DNA of 64,000 nt from Faucicola mancuniensis (GCF_046523945.1 NZ_CP171363.1:1984001-2048000), one strand, 5' to 3'. Positions 4,979-15,300 are shown, numbered from the stretch's first letter. The notes: generated by a model from the letters alone, not told the origin. Made by a program: numbers and translations.

Positions 4979-7900
4979 ATGAATCACGTTTATAAAGTTG
5001 TTTTTAATAAGGCGACGGGTACGTTCGTTGCTGTGGCTGAGTTTGCAAAGGCTCAAGGTAAAAAGTCTAATGGGGTGAAGTCATTGGTGTTTACGCCTGT
5101 GATGAGTACGGTGCGTTTTGTGTTAACGGCGATGGCGTCGGCGTTTGTGCTAGTCAATGGTGCAAATGCGGCGACAGGTACAGAGTATAATCAAACAGAT
5201 GACAAGGTTTGTTATTTTGATACAGCAACAAATAGTGTAATTTGTGGTGATTCTAGCACAAATGCTAATGGTAAAAATACCATTGCAATTGGTCATGGTG
5301 CCAAAGCTGGTAACTCTACCATTACTATTGGTGCAAACACAGCGAGTGCCGGTGTTCAAGGCAGTATTTATGTTGGTAATAACATCACAACAGTATCAGC
5401 TATGACAGGTACAGTTGCTGTTGGTAACAGTGTTTTTGCAGGTTTAGGTGGTGATACTGGCTTTGGTACTGCAGTTGGTACAGGTGCAGGTGCGTTTACA
5501 GGTTCAACAGCAATTGGTGCGATGGCTTATATTGATAACTTTAATACTAAAGCTGAGGATATAGGTAGTCTATCGTCTACGGGTATAGGTGCTGGTTCAC
5601 GTGTTACCAATGTTAACTCATCTACAGCATTGGGTGCAAATACTTACGTTAGTTCTAGTGATGCTACCGTTGCTGGTGCAAACTCAACTGCAGCAGGTGT
5701 CGGTGCTAGTGTATTGGGTGCGAATGCTTATGCATCAGGTACAAATGCGACTGCAGTTGGTCGTGAAGCTTATATTTCTAAAGGAGGTGAGAGTGCAACA
5801 GCGATTGGTCATCAAGCAGGTGCGTACTCCCAAAATGCCATTGCCATTGGTAAAAATGCTACTGTACAAGGCACAAATGCTGAACTAGGCATTAGTGGTA
5901 TACGTCCTGTAGAAAAGATTCGAGTTGCTGCAGATGATATGGAAAAAAGCGTTAAGGCATTTATTAATAGTGATAATCCAGTGTTTAATAGAGATTTTGC
6001 TGTAAAACTGGATGATGCTTATATCACAGCAGTAGATGGTCTTGCTAAGGGTGTAAATGCTCAATATACCATGGATAAATTTAATGAGTTAGTAGCTTCA
6101 GCAAAAACAGAATATGCGAACGAACCTAGCGAACAAAATGCTTTACTTGTAGCGAAATTAACACAATATAAAGGTCGTTTAGCACAAATACAAACGATTG
6201 CTACAACTATGCAAAAAGAGTATGGTAATAATGCAACGACTAACTCAACGGCTATCGGTACAAACTCAATCGCCTATGGTAGCAATGCCATCGCAATGGG
6301 TACAACATCATTAGCAGCGAATAATGATACTGTTGCGATTGGTAATTCTGCAACCGCTATGGGAAAAAATTCAACTGTGCTTGGTTTAAACGCACTATCT
6401 ACAGCCGAAAGTGGTATTGCTATTGGTGATGGTGCAAAGGTAGAACATAAAGATCTTACTGACGCTAAAAACGCATTGAACACAGCACAAACAGCCTATG
6501 ATAACGCTGTGAAAGCAGGTGGTCTCTCACCAAGTGATGAACAGAAAGCAACCATTGCTGCCGCCAAAACAGCATTGGATACAGCGAAAACCAACTATAC
6601 TACAGCAGCAGACCTAGCCAAAAACTCTATCGCTATTGGTAAAGGTGCCCAAGCCAAGGCAGAAAACACCATCTCAATCGGTACAGGCAATATTGTCAAT
6701 GGGGCAAGCTCTGGTGCGATTGGTGACACAACTACTATTAATGGCATAAACAGTTATTCTGTCGGTAATAATAATAATATTGCAAAAGATAAAACAGATG
6801 TCGAAGATAAAACAGATGTCTTCGCACTGGGTAACAATATTACAAAGACTGCAAGCCAATCAGTATTTTTAGGTTCTAACTCAGCCTATACTGCTAAAGG
6901 TGAAACAACAGATGGTATAGCTGCTGTAACAGAACCTGTTACCGTGAATGGTGTGCAATACGGCGGTTTTGCAGGCAAAACGCCAGTTGGTGTCGTATCT
7001 GTTGGTGATGTTGGTAAAGAACGCCGTATCCAAAACGTCGCCGCAGGTCAAATTTCGGCAACATCAACCGATGCGATTAACGGTAGTCAATTGTATATGG
7101 TCGCCAAAGGCACGCTAGACCAAATGCCAGTTGTATACACCAATGCAAGCGGCAATAAACTAGTCAAATCACCTGACGGTGAATTTTACCCTGCAGGTTC
7201 AGTAGTATTAGATGGCAAAACTTATCCAGCAGGTACAACACTAAATGACAAAGGTGTACCTACCAAAGACGGACAACCTGCTCAAGCCTTAACAGCAACA
7301 CCAAAAGATACGGTTATCGCATCGATGAACAATGGTGGTAACAGCACAACCGCACCAACCACATTGGCGAACGTCAAATCAACCTTAGCACCGACAATCA
7401 ACGATATCAAGAATGATCCAAGATTTGTAAAAGGTGCTGATGACAAATATTACCCAGCTGGCACACAAATGGGTACTGACGGCAACCCAATTGACAAAAA
7501 CATTCCATCGATTACTGTTAGTGAAAAAGGTCCTAACTACACAACAGCACAACAAGCCCCAACCCTAACAGCGAACCAATACAATAACGCTGCCACTGTT
7601 GGCGACGTGCTAAATGCAGGTTGGAACTTACAAAACAACGGCGAAGCCAAAGACTTTGTCAAACCATACGACACCGTAAACTTTGTCAACGGTACAGGCA
7701 CAACCGCAGTTGTAACCACAAATGCAGATGGCAAAACTAGCGACGTAACCTTTAACACCATCATCGCCTACACAGACGCACAAGGCAACCAACTGGTACA
7801 AGCCAAAGACGGCAAATACTATCCTGCAGGAACAACCTTTAATCAAGACGGTAGTCCACAAGCGGTAGATGGCGTAACACCACAACCAGTAACGCCAAGC

Positions 7901-10900
7901 CAAATCAACCTAGTCAATGGCAACAACAGCACAACCACGCCAACAACACTAGGCAACGTAGCGGCAGGTAGCCTAACTTACGCAGGTGATAAAAACGTAA
8001 CCAAAGTAGGCGACAAATACTACAACATCAGCGACGTAGTAAATGGCGTACCAGTTGCAAAAGCAACACCTGTTGCAGAACCAACAACCAAAACTGCCTA
8101 TGACGGACTAGCAAACCTAAACAACTCAAATCCGACTAACGTTCTAACCGTAGCCGATGCCAAAAACTTAGGCTGGGTAGTATCATCTGACAAAACCACA
8201 GGCGACTTAGGCAAAGCTTACGCAGATAACGTACGTAACGCCAACGAAGTCAAATTTGTCGGTGTTAATGGAGCAACCGTATCAGGTAAAACTGATGACA
8301 AAGGCGTTCGCACCATTACCGTTGATGTCAATGCACAAAACGTAGCAGAAACAGCACAATTACCAGTTGTTTACACCAATGCAAAAGGTGATAAACTAAC
8401 AAAAATTGGTGATGAATTCTACCCTGCAGATTCAGTAGTATTAAATGGCAAAGCTTATCCAGCAGGCACAACATTAGTAGATGGTGAACCTAAAAAAGAC
8501 GGACAACTTGTTGAAGCCTTAAAAGCAACACCAAAAGATGATATTATCGCATCGATGAACAATGGTGACAACAGCACAACCGCACCAACCACATTGGCAA
8601 ATGTGGCAAGCACACTACCAAATACATATAACACTGATACGAAGTTGAACCCAAAAGCGGAAGCAGTGACTACAAGTGCATCTTTGCCAGATGATTTTGA
8701 TGTGAAAGCATTGAATAACGCTGCTACCGTTGGCGACGTGCTAAACGCAGGTTGGAACTTACAAAACAACGGCGAAGCCAAAGACTTTGTCAAACCATAC
8801 GACACCGTAAACTTTGTCAACGGTACAGGCACAACCGCAGTTGTAACCACAAATGCAGATGGCAAAACTAGCGACGTAACCTTTAACACCATCATCGCCT
8901 ACACAGACGCACAAGGCAACCAACTGGTACAAGCCAAAGACGGCAAATACTATCCTGCAGGAACAACCTTTAATCAAGACGGTAGTCCACAAGCGGTAGA
9001 TGGCGTAACACCACAACCAGTAACGCCAAGCCAAATCAACCTAGTCAATGGCAACAACAGCACAACCACGCCAACAAAACTAGGCAACGTAGCGGCAGGT
9101 AGCCTAACTTACGCAGGTGATACAAACGTAACCAAAGTAGGCGAACAATACTACAACACTAGCGAAGTAGTAAATGGTGTACCAGCTGCAAACGCAACAC
9201 CTGTTGAAAAACCAACAACCGCAACTGCCTATGACGGACTAGCAAACCTAAACAACTCAAATCCAACTAACGTCCTAACCGTAGCCGATGCCAAAAACTT
9301 AGGCTGGGTAGTATCATCTGACAAAACCACAGGCAACTTAGGCACAGCTTACGCAGATAGCGTACGTAACGCCAACGAAGTCAAATTTGTCGGTGTTAAT
9401 GGAGCAACCGTATCAGGAACAACTTTGACTGACGGTACACGTCAAATCACAGTTGATATCAACGCACAATCAACCGTTGAAACAGCGCAAACACCAGTGG
9501 TTTATACCGATGCAAACGGTAATAAACTAACAAAAATTGGTGATAACTTCTACCCTGCAGGTACAACACTAAATGCCAAAGGTCAACCTGTTGATACTAA
9601 TGGTAGTACTGTACAACCTGTAGATAAAGGCGATATCATCGCATCAATGAACAACGGTGGCAACAGCACAACCACACCGACAACATTAGCGAACGTCAAA
9701 TCAAACTTACCATCAGTAGATGATACAAGCACAGTTATCACAAAACCAGATGGCACAACCGTTGCAGTAGCACCTGCTAACATTACCAAAGCACCATTAA
9801 CCGCAACAGAAGCGGCTAAGATTGCTAACGGTGCAGGCAAAAACAACGCAGCAACAATTGGCGACGTGCTAAACGCAGGTTGGAACTTACAAAACAACGG
9901 CGAAGCCAAAGACTTTGTCAAACCATACGACACAGTGAACTTTGTCAATGGTACAGGCACAACCGCAGTTGTAACCACAAGTGCAGATGGCAAAACTAGC
10001 GACGTAACCTACAACATTGCTGTGGACAACACAACGACACAAATCGTAGATGAAAAAGGCGACGTACTTGTTCAAAGCCTAGACGGTAAATACTATCCTG
10101 CAGGAACAACCTTTAATCAAGACGGTAGTCCAAAAGCGGTAGATGGCGTAACACCAAAACCAGTAACACCAAAAACAACCAAAGTTGCAGCCAAAACAAC
10201 CACACTAAAACCAACAGCAACAACAGCTGACGGCAAAGCAGTAGACCCTGCAAATACAGTTGTTATCAATGGTAACGTGTATAACGTAGCAGATGTAACC
10301 GATGGCGTACCAAATAAAGATGCAAAACCGCTAGTCAATACAGGTAAAGTAGCAACCCCTGCTGCACCAAACAGCCTAGTAAATGCAGAAACAGTAGCCA
10401 ATGCGATTAACAACTCAGGCTTTAACATCACAGGTGCAGGTAATAATGGCGGTACAACTGAGTTTACCAAAGAGTTGATTAAGCCAAGTGATACCGTTAC
10501 CCTAAAAGCAGGTAACAACTTGACTGTTAAACAAAAGGCTGGTGAGTTTGAATTTGCAACGACAGATACACCTGAATTTAAATCTGTTAAAGTAGGCGAT
10601 ACAGCAGCCGTACCAGCAGTAAACTTAACCACTACAAAAGCAACCCCTGCTAGCAACAACACAACAGCACCAACAACAGCATTGAACATTGCTTCAGGCA
10701 CAGGTACAGATGCCAAACCAACGCAACTAACAGGCGTAGGCTCTGTGTTGAACAAAAAGCCAGTTGAAGGTGTAGCAACCCCTGCAGATGCTGATTTGGT
10801 TGACCTAAAAGGCACAGCTGACGCACCAGTTAACAAAAACGCTGCAGCAACTGTTGGTGACTTGCAAAACATGGGTTGGGTCGTATCAGCTGAAAACAAC

Positions 10901-13447
10901 AAATATAAAGACACTGTTAAAAACGCCAACGAAGTTAAATTCGTGGGTCTAAACGGCACAGAAATCAAAGGTGAAACTGTTAACGGCGTACGTACTATCA
11001 GCATTAATGCAGTGAAAACCATTAATAGCAACGTGGTTGTCGGTGGTGATAACATCAATGTTACAGTAGACGATATTTTGGTTGATGGTAAACCACAGCT
11101 AGATGCCAATGGTAATCCAATCAAACAGTTTACCGTTAAAACTAACACCACGCCATTAACCGTTAGCGAAGCACCAACGACAACAAATAACCAAACACCA
11201 ACAGGTCAAGTACAAGCCCCTGCAAACCCTGGTTATCTAGTAACCGCAGGTGATGTTGCCAATGCGATTAATAATAGTGGATTTAACATTGCTAACAATG
11301 GTACAAACCCTAAATTAATGAAAGCAGGTAATACAGTTGACTTTGTTAATGGTAACTACACCACTGCCAAAACAACACCAACAGCGACAGGCACACAAGT
11401 AACCTTTGACGTGAACCCACAAGACGTTACGAATGCAAGCCGTTTACCAGTTGTTTACACAAAAGCAGATGGCACACAGCTATACCCAATCGCAGATGCA
11501 GCAGGTAATGTAACCTATAATACACAACCAGATGGCAAAGGCGAAGAGGTTGCCAAAGGTGATGTAATTACTTCTGTTAACGGTCCAGATGGTACAGCTG
11601 CTCCAACTACTTTGGCAAATGTAGCTAGCAACCTAGAACCAAGCACATCAAGCACAACCTTGATTGGTAAAGACGGTAAACCAACAACCGTAACAGAACC
11701 AACCAAAGCAATGACAGCACCAACACAAGCACAAGCGATTGCCATGAACAACAAGGCTGCAACCGTAGGTGATGTATTAAACGCAGGTTGGAACTTACAA
11801 GGCAATGGACAAGCAGTTGACTTTGTCAAACCTTATGACACCGTTAACTTCAAAGATGGTAAAGGCACAACCTTAACCAGCAACACTGATGGCACAACCA
11901 GCACCTTGCAATATGATGTGAAAGTTGATGGTAACACCATTACTGTCAATGACAAAGGCGAATTAGCGGCTAATATTACCAAAGTTAATAACGCTGTGTT
12001 ACAAGGTAGCAAAACCATTAACGTGGTTGACGGTGTTGTAACAGCCAATACAGCAGAATTGACAAATAACAATGGTAAAGTTAATACACCATCACAAGTT
12101 GACGGTGAAAAATTGGTAACAGCCAATACCGTTGCCAATGCAATTAACAATTCTGGTTTTAACATCACAGGCGCAGGTAACAATGCAGGTTCTGCATTTA
12201 GCAACGAACTCATTAAACCAAGTGATACCGTTACCCTAAAAGCAGGTAAAAACTTGACTGTTAAACAAGTTGGCGGTGAATTTGAATTTGCAACCGCAGA
12301 TAACGTAACCTTTAACAATGTTAACACAAACACATTGTCAATCGGTAACACAAGCCCATCAGCACCTGCTAATGCCCCTGTTGTGAACTTCAAAGCAGAA
12401 ACTGCAACACCTGCTAGCAACAACACAACAGCCCCAACAACAGCATTGAACATTGCTTCAGGTAAAGATGCCAAACCAACGCAACTAACAGGCGTAGGCT
12501 CTGTGTTGAACAAAGCACCAGTAAACGGTGTGGCAACCCCTGCAGATGCTGACTTAGTTGACCTAAAAGGCACAGCTGACGCACCAGTTAACAAAAACGC
12601 TGCAGCAACTGTTGGTGACTTGCAAAACATGGGTTGGGTCGTATCAGCTGAAAACAACAACTATAAAGACACTGTTAAAAATGCCAATGAAGTCAAATTC
12701 GTGGGTGAAAATGGTGTTACCGTGACAGGTCAAACGGACGATAATGGTATCAGAACCATTACTGTTAAAGGTACTGGCACAGGTACAGGTGGTATTAAAG
12801 TTGATGGTAGCGCGAATGCAGGTGCAAACGCCAATGATAAACAAGGTTCTGGTACAACATTGGTTAATGGTCAAGGTACATCAGTATCTGTAAATAAAGG
12901 TACAGGTGTTATTAAAGTTGACAGCCCAATGGCATATGTCAACCAAGCAAACCTTGCTGATACCTCTACTGCAACAGATACGGTTAAATTGATTGGTAAA
13001 GATGGACCAGTTAAAATGACTAATGTGGCAAGTGGTGTGTTAAGACAAGGTGAAAATCTAAACGATTTAACCCCAGAGGTGATTGCTCAACGTGTACAAG
13101 CTGCACAGGGCGATACTTTAAATAACGGTGCAACTATCCGTGATTTACAAGGCCTTAACCAAAATATCAACAACAGTATCAACCAACTTGGCTACCGTCT
13201 TGGCGATATTGAAGACAATGCCAATGCAGGTACATCAGCTGCGATGGCAACTGCTGCCTTGCCACAAGCTTACTTACCAGGTAAATCAATGTTATCAGGT
13301 GGTATGGCAAGTTACAACGGTCAAGGTGCTGTCGCTCTAGGTATCTCAAAACTATCGGACAACGGTCGTTGGGTTATCAAAGTGAACGGTACAGCCGATA
13401 CACAAGGTAACTTCGGTGGTGCGGTTGGTGCAGGTTTCCACTGGTAA
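4979..13447 (+). CDS. Giant trimeric autotransporter adhesin (UspA/Hag-like)
   Basis: A 2822-residue type Vc secreted adhesin. The start is the ATG at 4979 behind GAGGG, which gives an extended signal peptide region (MNHVYKVVFNKATGTFVAVA) and a hydrophobic core with likely cleavage after GANA near residue 64. Residues 75-555 hold YadA-type head repeats (AIG/SIG every 14 or so residues), interrupted by two helical insertions at about 310-415 and 487-550. A YadA neck (NVAAGQISATSTDAINGSQL) lies near 685-705. Then comes a long stalk of repeated Trp-ring type blocks (VGDVLNAGWNLQNNGEAKDF, KNLGWVVS, LQNMGWVVS). The last 75 residues form the membrane anchor, ending in GFHW. Related Moraxella proteins bind host cells and matrix; the ligand here is unknown. 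Its barrel would need BamA, encoded downstream. Confidence 0.93.
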   Translation: MNHVYKVVFNKATGTFVAVAEFAKAQGKKSNGVKSLVFTPVMSTVRFVLTAMASAFVLVNGANAATGTEYNQTDDKVCYFDTATNSVICGDSSTNANGKNTIAIGHGAKAGNSTITIGANTASAGVQGSIYVGNNITTVSAMTGTVAVGNSVFAGLGGDTGFGTAVGTGAGAFTGSTAIGAMAYIDNFNTKAEDIGSLSSTGIGAGSRVTNVNSSTALGANTYVSSSDATVAGANSTAAGVGASVLGANAYASGTNATAVGREAYISKGGESATAIGHQAGAYSQNAIAIGKNATVQGTNAELGISGIRPVEKIRVAADDMEKSVKAFINSDNPVFNRDFAVKLDDAYITAVDGLAKGVNAQYTMDKFNELVASAKTEYANEPSEQNALLVAKLTQYKGRLAQIQTIATTMQKEYGNNATTNSTAIGTNSIAYGSNAIAMGTTSLAANNDTVAIGNSATAMGKNSTVLGLNALSTAESGIAIGDGAKVEHKDLTDAKNALNTAQTAYDNAVKAGGLSPSDEQKATIAAAKTALDTAKTNYTTAADLAKNSIAIGKGAQAKAENTISIGTGNIVNGASSGAIGDTTTINGINSYSVGNNNNIAKDKTDVEDKTDVFALGNNITKTASQSVFLGSNSAYTAKGETTDGIAAVTEPVTVNGVQYGGFAGKTPVGVVSVGDVGKERRIQNVAAGQISATSTDAINGSQLYMVAKGTLDQMPVVYTNASGNKLVKSPDGEFYPAGSVVLDGKTYPAGTTLNDKGVPTKDGQPAQALTATPKDTVIASMNNGGNSTTAPTTLANVKSTLAPTINDIKNDPRFVKGADDKYYPAGTQMGTDGNPIDKNIPSITVSEKGPNYTTAQQAPTLTANQYNNAATVGDVLNAGWNLQNNGEAKDFVKPYDTVNFVNGTGTTAVVTTNADGKTSDVTFNTIIAYTDAQGNQLVQAKDGKYYPAGTTFNQDGSPQAVDGVTPQPVTPSQINLVNGNNSTTTPTTLGNVAAGSLTYAGDKNVTKVGDKYYNISDVVNGVPVAKATPVAEPTTKTAYDGLANLNNSNPTNVLTVADAKNLGWVVSSDKTTGDLGKAYADNVRNANEVKFVGVNGATVSGKTDDKGVRTITVDVNAQNVAETAQLPVVYTNAKGDKLTKIGDEFYPADSVVLNGKAYPAGTTLVDGEPKKDGQLVEALKATPKDDIIASMNNGDNSTTAPTTLANVASTLPNTYNTDTKLNPKAEAVTTSASLPDDFDVKALNNAATVGDVLNAGWNLQNNGEAKDFVKPYDTVNFVNGTGTTAVVTTNADGKTSDVTFNTIIAYTDAQGNQLVQAKDGKYYPAGTTFNQDGSPQAVDGVTPQPVTPSQINLVNGNNSTTTPTKLGNVAAGSLTYAGDTNVTKVGEQYYNTSEVVNGVPAANATPVEKPTTATAYDGLANLNNSNPTNVLTVADAKNLGWVVSSDKTTGNLGTAYADSVRNANEVKFVGVNGATVSGTTLTDGTRQITVDINAQSTVETAQTPVVYTDANGNKLTKIGDNFYPAGTTLNAKGQPVDTNGSTVQPVDKGDIIASMNNGGNSTTTPTTLANVKSNLPSVDDTSTVITKPDGTTVAVAPANITKAPLTATEAAKIANGAGKNNAATIGDVLNAGWNLQNNGEAKDFVKPYDTVNFVNGTGTTAVVTTSADGKTSDVTYNIAVDNTTTQIVDEKGDVLVQSLDGKYYPAGTTFNQDGSPKAVDGVTPKPVTPKTTKVAAKTTTLKPTATTADGKAVDPANTVVINGNVYNVADVTDGVPNKDAKPLVNTGKVATPAAPNSLVNAETVANAINNSGFNITGAGNNGGTTEFTKELIKPSDTVTLKAGNNLTVKQKAGEFEFATTDTPEFKSVKVGDTAAVPAVNLTTTKATPASNNTTAPTTALNIASGTGTDAKPTQLTGVGSVLNKKPVEGVATPADADLVDLKGTADAPVNKNAAATVGDLQNMGWVVSAENNKYKDTVKNANEVKFVGLNGTEIKGETVNGVRTISINAVKTINSNVVVGGDNINVTVDDILVDGKPQLDANGNPIKQFTVKTNTTPLTVSEAPTTTNNQTPTGQVQAPANPGYLVTAGDVANAINNSGFNIANNGTNPKLMKAGNTVDFVNGNYTTAKTTPTATGTQVTFDVNPQDVTNASRLPVVYTKADGTQLYPIADAAGNVTYNTQPDGKGEEVAKGDVITSVNGPDGTAAPTTLANVASNLEPSTSSTTLIGKDGKPTTVTEPTKAMTAPTQAQAIAMNNKAATVGDVLNAGWNLQGNGQAVDFVKPYDTVNFKDGKGTTLTSNTDGTTSTLQYDVKVDGNTITVNDKGELAANITKVNNAVLQGSKTINVVDGVVTANTAELTNNNGKVNTPSQVDGEKLVTANTVANAINNSGFNITGAGNNAGSAFSNELIKPSDTVTLKAGKNLTVKQVGGEFEFATADNVTFNNVNTNTLSIGNTSPSAPANAPVVNFKAETATPASNNTTAPTTALNIASGKDAKPTQLTGVGSVLNKAPVNGVATPADADLVDLKGTADAPVNKNAAATVGDLQNMGWVVSAENNNYKDTVKNANEVKFVGENGVTVTGQTDDNGIRTITVKGTGTGTGGIKVDGSANAGANANDKQGSGTTLVNGQGTSVSVNKGTGVIKVDSPMAYVNQANLADTSTATDTVKLIGKDGPVKMTNVASGVLRQGENLNDLTPEVIAQRVQAAQGDTLNNGATIRDLQGLNQNINNSINQLGYRLGDIEDNANAGTSAAMATAALPQAYLPGKSMLSGGMASYNGQGAVALGISKLSDNGRWVIKVNGTADTQGNFGGAVGAGFHW
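7591..9471 (+). repeat. Direct repeats within the autotransporter stalk, offset 1131 bp
   Basis: The stretch from about 7591 to 8340 recurs from about 8722 to 9471, with long identical runs (for example 7621-7930 against 8752-9061). A shorter third copy begins near 9864. A second pair covers about 10380-10920 and 12130-12660. All spacings are multiples of three, so unequal recombination would lengthen or shorten the stalk without breaking the frame. Confidence 0.8.
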
Positions 13448-13472
13448 TTTGCATAATGTGATTGTAACAAAA

Positions 13473-13503
13473 CGGATTAATCTTTTTAACAAAGGTTAAT
13501 CCG
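13473..13503 (+). terminator. Hairpin after the autotransporter gene
   Basis: CGGATTAATC pairs with GGTTAATCCG (one G-U pair) around an 11-base loop, 25 bases after the adhesin stop codon. No T run follows, so it may be an mRNA-stabilising stem or a weak terminator that lets some transcription reach the lipoprotein gene. Confidence 0.4.
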
Positions 13504-13543
13504 CTACCAAAATGTAAAATACAATTAAATTTTAGGAAAAAAC

Positions 13544-14392
13544 ATGAAAAAAATTCATTCATTTAGCGTTTTAGCCCTATCTGCATTGGCTTTGACAGGC
13601 TGTATGGGAACAAAACACCTAAGCCAAAACATCACAGACGAAGGCACAGTACAAGCCGAAGACATTGCTTTTCCAGAGCTTGACAAAGCATGGCAAAAAG
13701 ATGGTCAATTCCCAAATACTGAAAACCTAAACAAAATCCGTCCCGGCATTGCCAAAGATGAGCTATATCAACTGATTGGTCGTCCTCATTTTAGCGAATC
13801 ACAACACGCACGTGAATGGGACTACATCATGAAGTTCTATCGCCCAGACGAAACGGTACAAATTTGTCAATACAAAGTGATTTTTGACAAAGAATACAAA
13901 GGTCAAGAGTTTTATTGGAAACCTGCCGATTGTGCCAACTATGTCAAACCAATCACCCCAATGCACGCTGATATGCCAGTGGTAGCAGCACAGCCGATTA
14001 TCAATGAAACCATTGATTTATCAGCCGATGCCTTGTTCTATTTTGACAAATACAAAACGCAAGATATGCTACCAAAAGGCAAACCAGAGCTAGACGCATT
14101 GGCACAAAAATTGGCAAACTACAGCCAAAAAGGACGTATGCAAGTGATGGTAACAGGGCATACCGACCGTTTTGGTGATGATATGTACAACATGAACTTG
14201 TCATTACTACGTGCCCAAACGGTACGTAACTATTTGATTGACCGTGGTGTGAGTGCAGGTAGCATTTGGGCGACAGGTGCAGGCGAGAGCCAACCTGTTA
14301 AACATTGCAGTGAAAGTATGCCAAAACCACAAGCGATTGATTGCTTGCAACCAAACCGCCGTGTGAGCGTACAAGTCAGCGTTTACAAATAA
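13544..14392 (+). CDS. OmpA-family lipoprotein with N-terminal BamE/SmpA-like domain
   Basis: A 282-residue lipoprotein. The signal peptide ends in the lipobox LTGC (Cys19). Residues 65-130 resemble the BamE/SmpA fold (NLNKIRPGIAKDELYQLIGR, AREWDYIMKF, CQYKVIFD). Residues 165-282 are an OmpA C-terminal peptidoglycan-binding domain with the TGHTDRFGDDMYNMNLSLLR and NRRVSV motifs. It is therefore predicted to tether the outer membrane to the cell wall. It follows the autotransporter by 96 bases and has its own ribosome site (TAGGAAAA). No substrate or partner is visible. Confidence 0.88.
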   Translation: MKKIHSFSVLALSALALTGCMGTKHLSQNITDEGTVQAEDIAFPELDKAWQKDGQFPNTENLNKIRPGIAKDELYQLIGRPHFSESQHAREWDYIMKFYRPDETVQICQYKVIFDKEYKGQEFYWKPADCANYVKPITPMHADMPVVAAQPIINETIDLSADALFYFDKYKTQDMLPKGKPELDALAQKLANYSQKGRMQVMVTGHTDRFGDDMYNMNLSLLRAQTVRNYLIDRGVSAGSIWATGAGESQPVKHCSESMPKPQAIDCLQPNRRVSVQVSVYK

Positions 14393-14416
14393 TTATCGCT
14401 GAACCATAAAATAACC

Positions 14417-14449
14417 CAAAAAAGGCAATGTAGGTACATTGCCTTTTTT
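14417..14449 (+). terminator. Rho-independent terminator of the lipoprotein gene
   Basis: AAAAAGGCAATGT, a four-base loop AGGT and ACATTGCCTTTTTT form a perfect stem with a T tail, 25 bases after the stop codon. Confidence 0.88.
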
Positions 14450-14521
14450 ATAATTTATTATGCTATGTTTATTTGTTATAATAAAATTTTTCATCACACT
14501 TGCACGACATAAGGAAATCTA

Positions 14522-14824
14522 ATGAATGAGCAAGATTATTCTGATGAGATTTTTGAGTGGAATATTGAAAAATCCCAATTAAATATTATCAAACATGATG
14601 GCGTGAGTTTTGAACGTGCTAAAAATGCCATTCTTGATGAATATGCCCTTGTTAATGAATATGAAATTGAAGGTGAGCAACGTTTTGCAAGTGTTGGCAT
14701 GAATGAATTTGGCGAGATTTATGTGGTCGGTTGGCTATTTCGTGGCGAAAAAATCCGCATTATTACCGCTTGGAAAGCTGACAAAAATAAACGGAGACAA
14801 TATGAACAAAGACGCTATTTTTGA
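14522..14824 (+). CDS. brnT: BrnT family toxin (type II TA)
   Basis: A 100-residue BrnT (DUF497) protein, a RelE-fold ribonuclease toxin neutralised by BrnA. Seen are the family hallmarks FEWNIEKSQLNIIKHDGVSF near residue 11, GEQRFASVG, and the C-terminal IRIITAWKADKNKRRQYEQR. Start ATG 14522 follows AAGGAAATCT. The next gene overlaps it by 23 bases and encodes the matching antitoxin, so the pair looks complete and functional. Confidence 0.88.
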   Translation: MNEQDYSDEIFEWNIEKSQLNIIKHDGVSFERAKNAILDEYALVNEYEIEGEQRFASVGMNEFGEIYVVGWLFRGEKIRIITAWKADKNKRRQYEQRRYF

Positions 14825-15053
14825 AGATATAATAAATGCTGATGACTTTAGTACAGCAAAATCTGCAACAACCATTCCGAAACTGAATGCCTTGCGTGAA
14901 CGTGCTAAACTCAAAGAACAAACACAAGCTATAGCCAACAATGTGCTAGATGATGACGTTATTTATTGGCTAAACCACCAAGATAATAGCACCAAACGCC
15001 ATATTAACGAAGTTATTCGACATTTTATGGCATTTAAGCCGTTACCGATATAA
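14802..15053 (+). CDS. brnA: BrnA-like antitoxin
   Basis: An 83-residue protein starting at ATG 14802 behind GGAG, inside the end of brnT. Residues 50-83 (DDVIYWLNHQDNSTKRHINEVIRHFMAF) look like a ribbon-helix-helix DNA-binding end, as in BrnA antitoxins that repress their own operon. The N-terminal half would wrap the toxin. Assignment rests mainly on position after brnT and size. Confidence 0.75.
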   Translation: MNKDAIFEDIINADDFSTAKSATTIPKLNALRERAKLKEQTQAIANNVLDDDVIYWLNHQDNSTKRHINEVIRHFMAFKPLPI

Positions 15054-15089
15054 AAATTTGTAAAATATGATTGTGTAAAGGAAAAAATT

Positions 15090-15203
15090 ATGATTACCTA
15101 CACGCTAACCGCCCATAACATTACAGCCGATGATGTGCCATTTTTACAAGAAATGTGTAAACGCTTAAAACTCACAGATGTTTTGATAGAGCAATATGAG
15201 TAA
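15090..15203 (+). CDS. Small ORF, possible antitoxin remnant
   Basis: A 37-codon frame with a proper ribosome site (AAAGGAAAAAATT) begins MITYTLTAHNITADDVPFLQ and ends EQYE. It is the first of three short frames linked by overlaps, with the layout of a decayed antitoxin-toxin operon. No family is recognised. Confidence 0.35.
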   Translation: MITYTLTAHNITADDVPFLQEMCKRLKLTDVLIEQYE

Positions 15204-15300
15204 AGATGCGTTTTATGCCAAAATTCACAAAGCTCGTGTAACTAAGCCTATTAAAATGACACGTCAAGAATTAAAAGGCAGAATGCTCAATGCTCAATGA
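15196..15300 (+). CDS. Small ORF of 34 residues
   Basis: Begins MSKDAFYAKIHKARVTKPIK at an ATG that overlaps the end of the previous small ORF by 8 bases; ends in TGA at 15300 overlapping the next frame. Basic, no recognised domain. It may be a genuine tiny antitoxin or a surviving fragment. Confidence 0.3.
   Translation: MSKDAFYAKIHKARVTKPIKMTRQELKGRMLNAQ

Noticed and set aside
10117..11151. A 344-codon open frame on the minus strand inside the autotransporter gene, and several similar ones at 7537-12660
   Set aside because: They are antisense shadows of a repetitive, stop-poor coding sequence; the encoded valine/leucine-rich strings mirror the Thr/Ala/Asn codons of the adhesin and lack ribosome sites.
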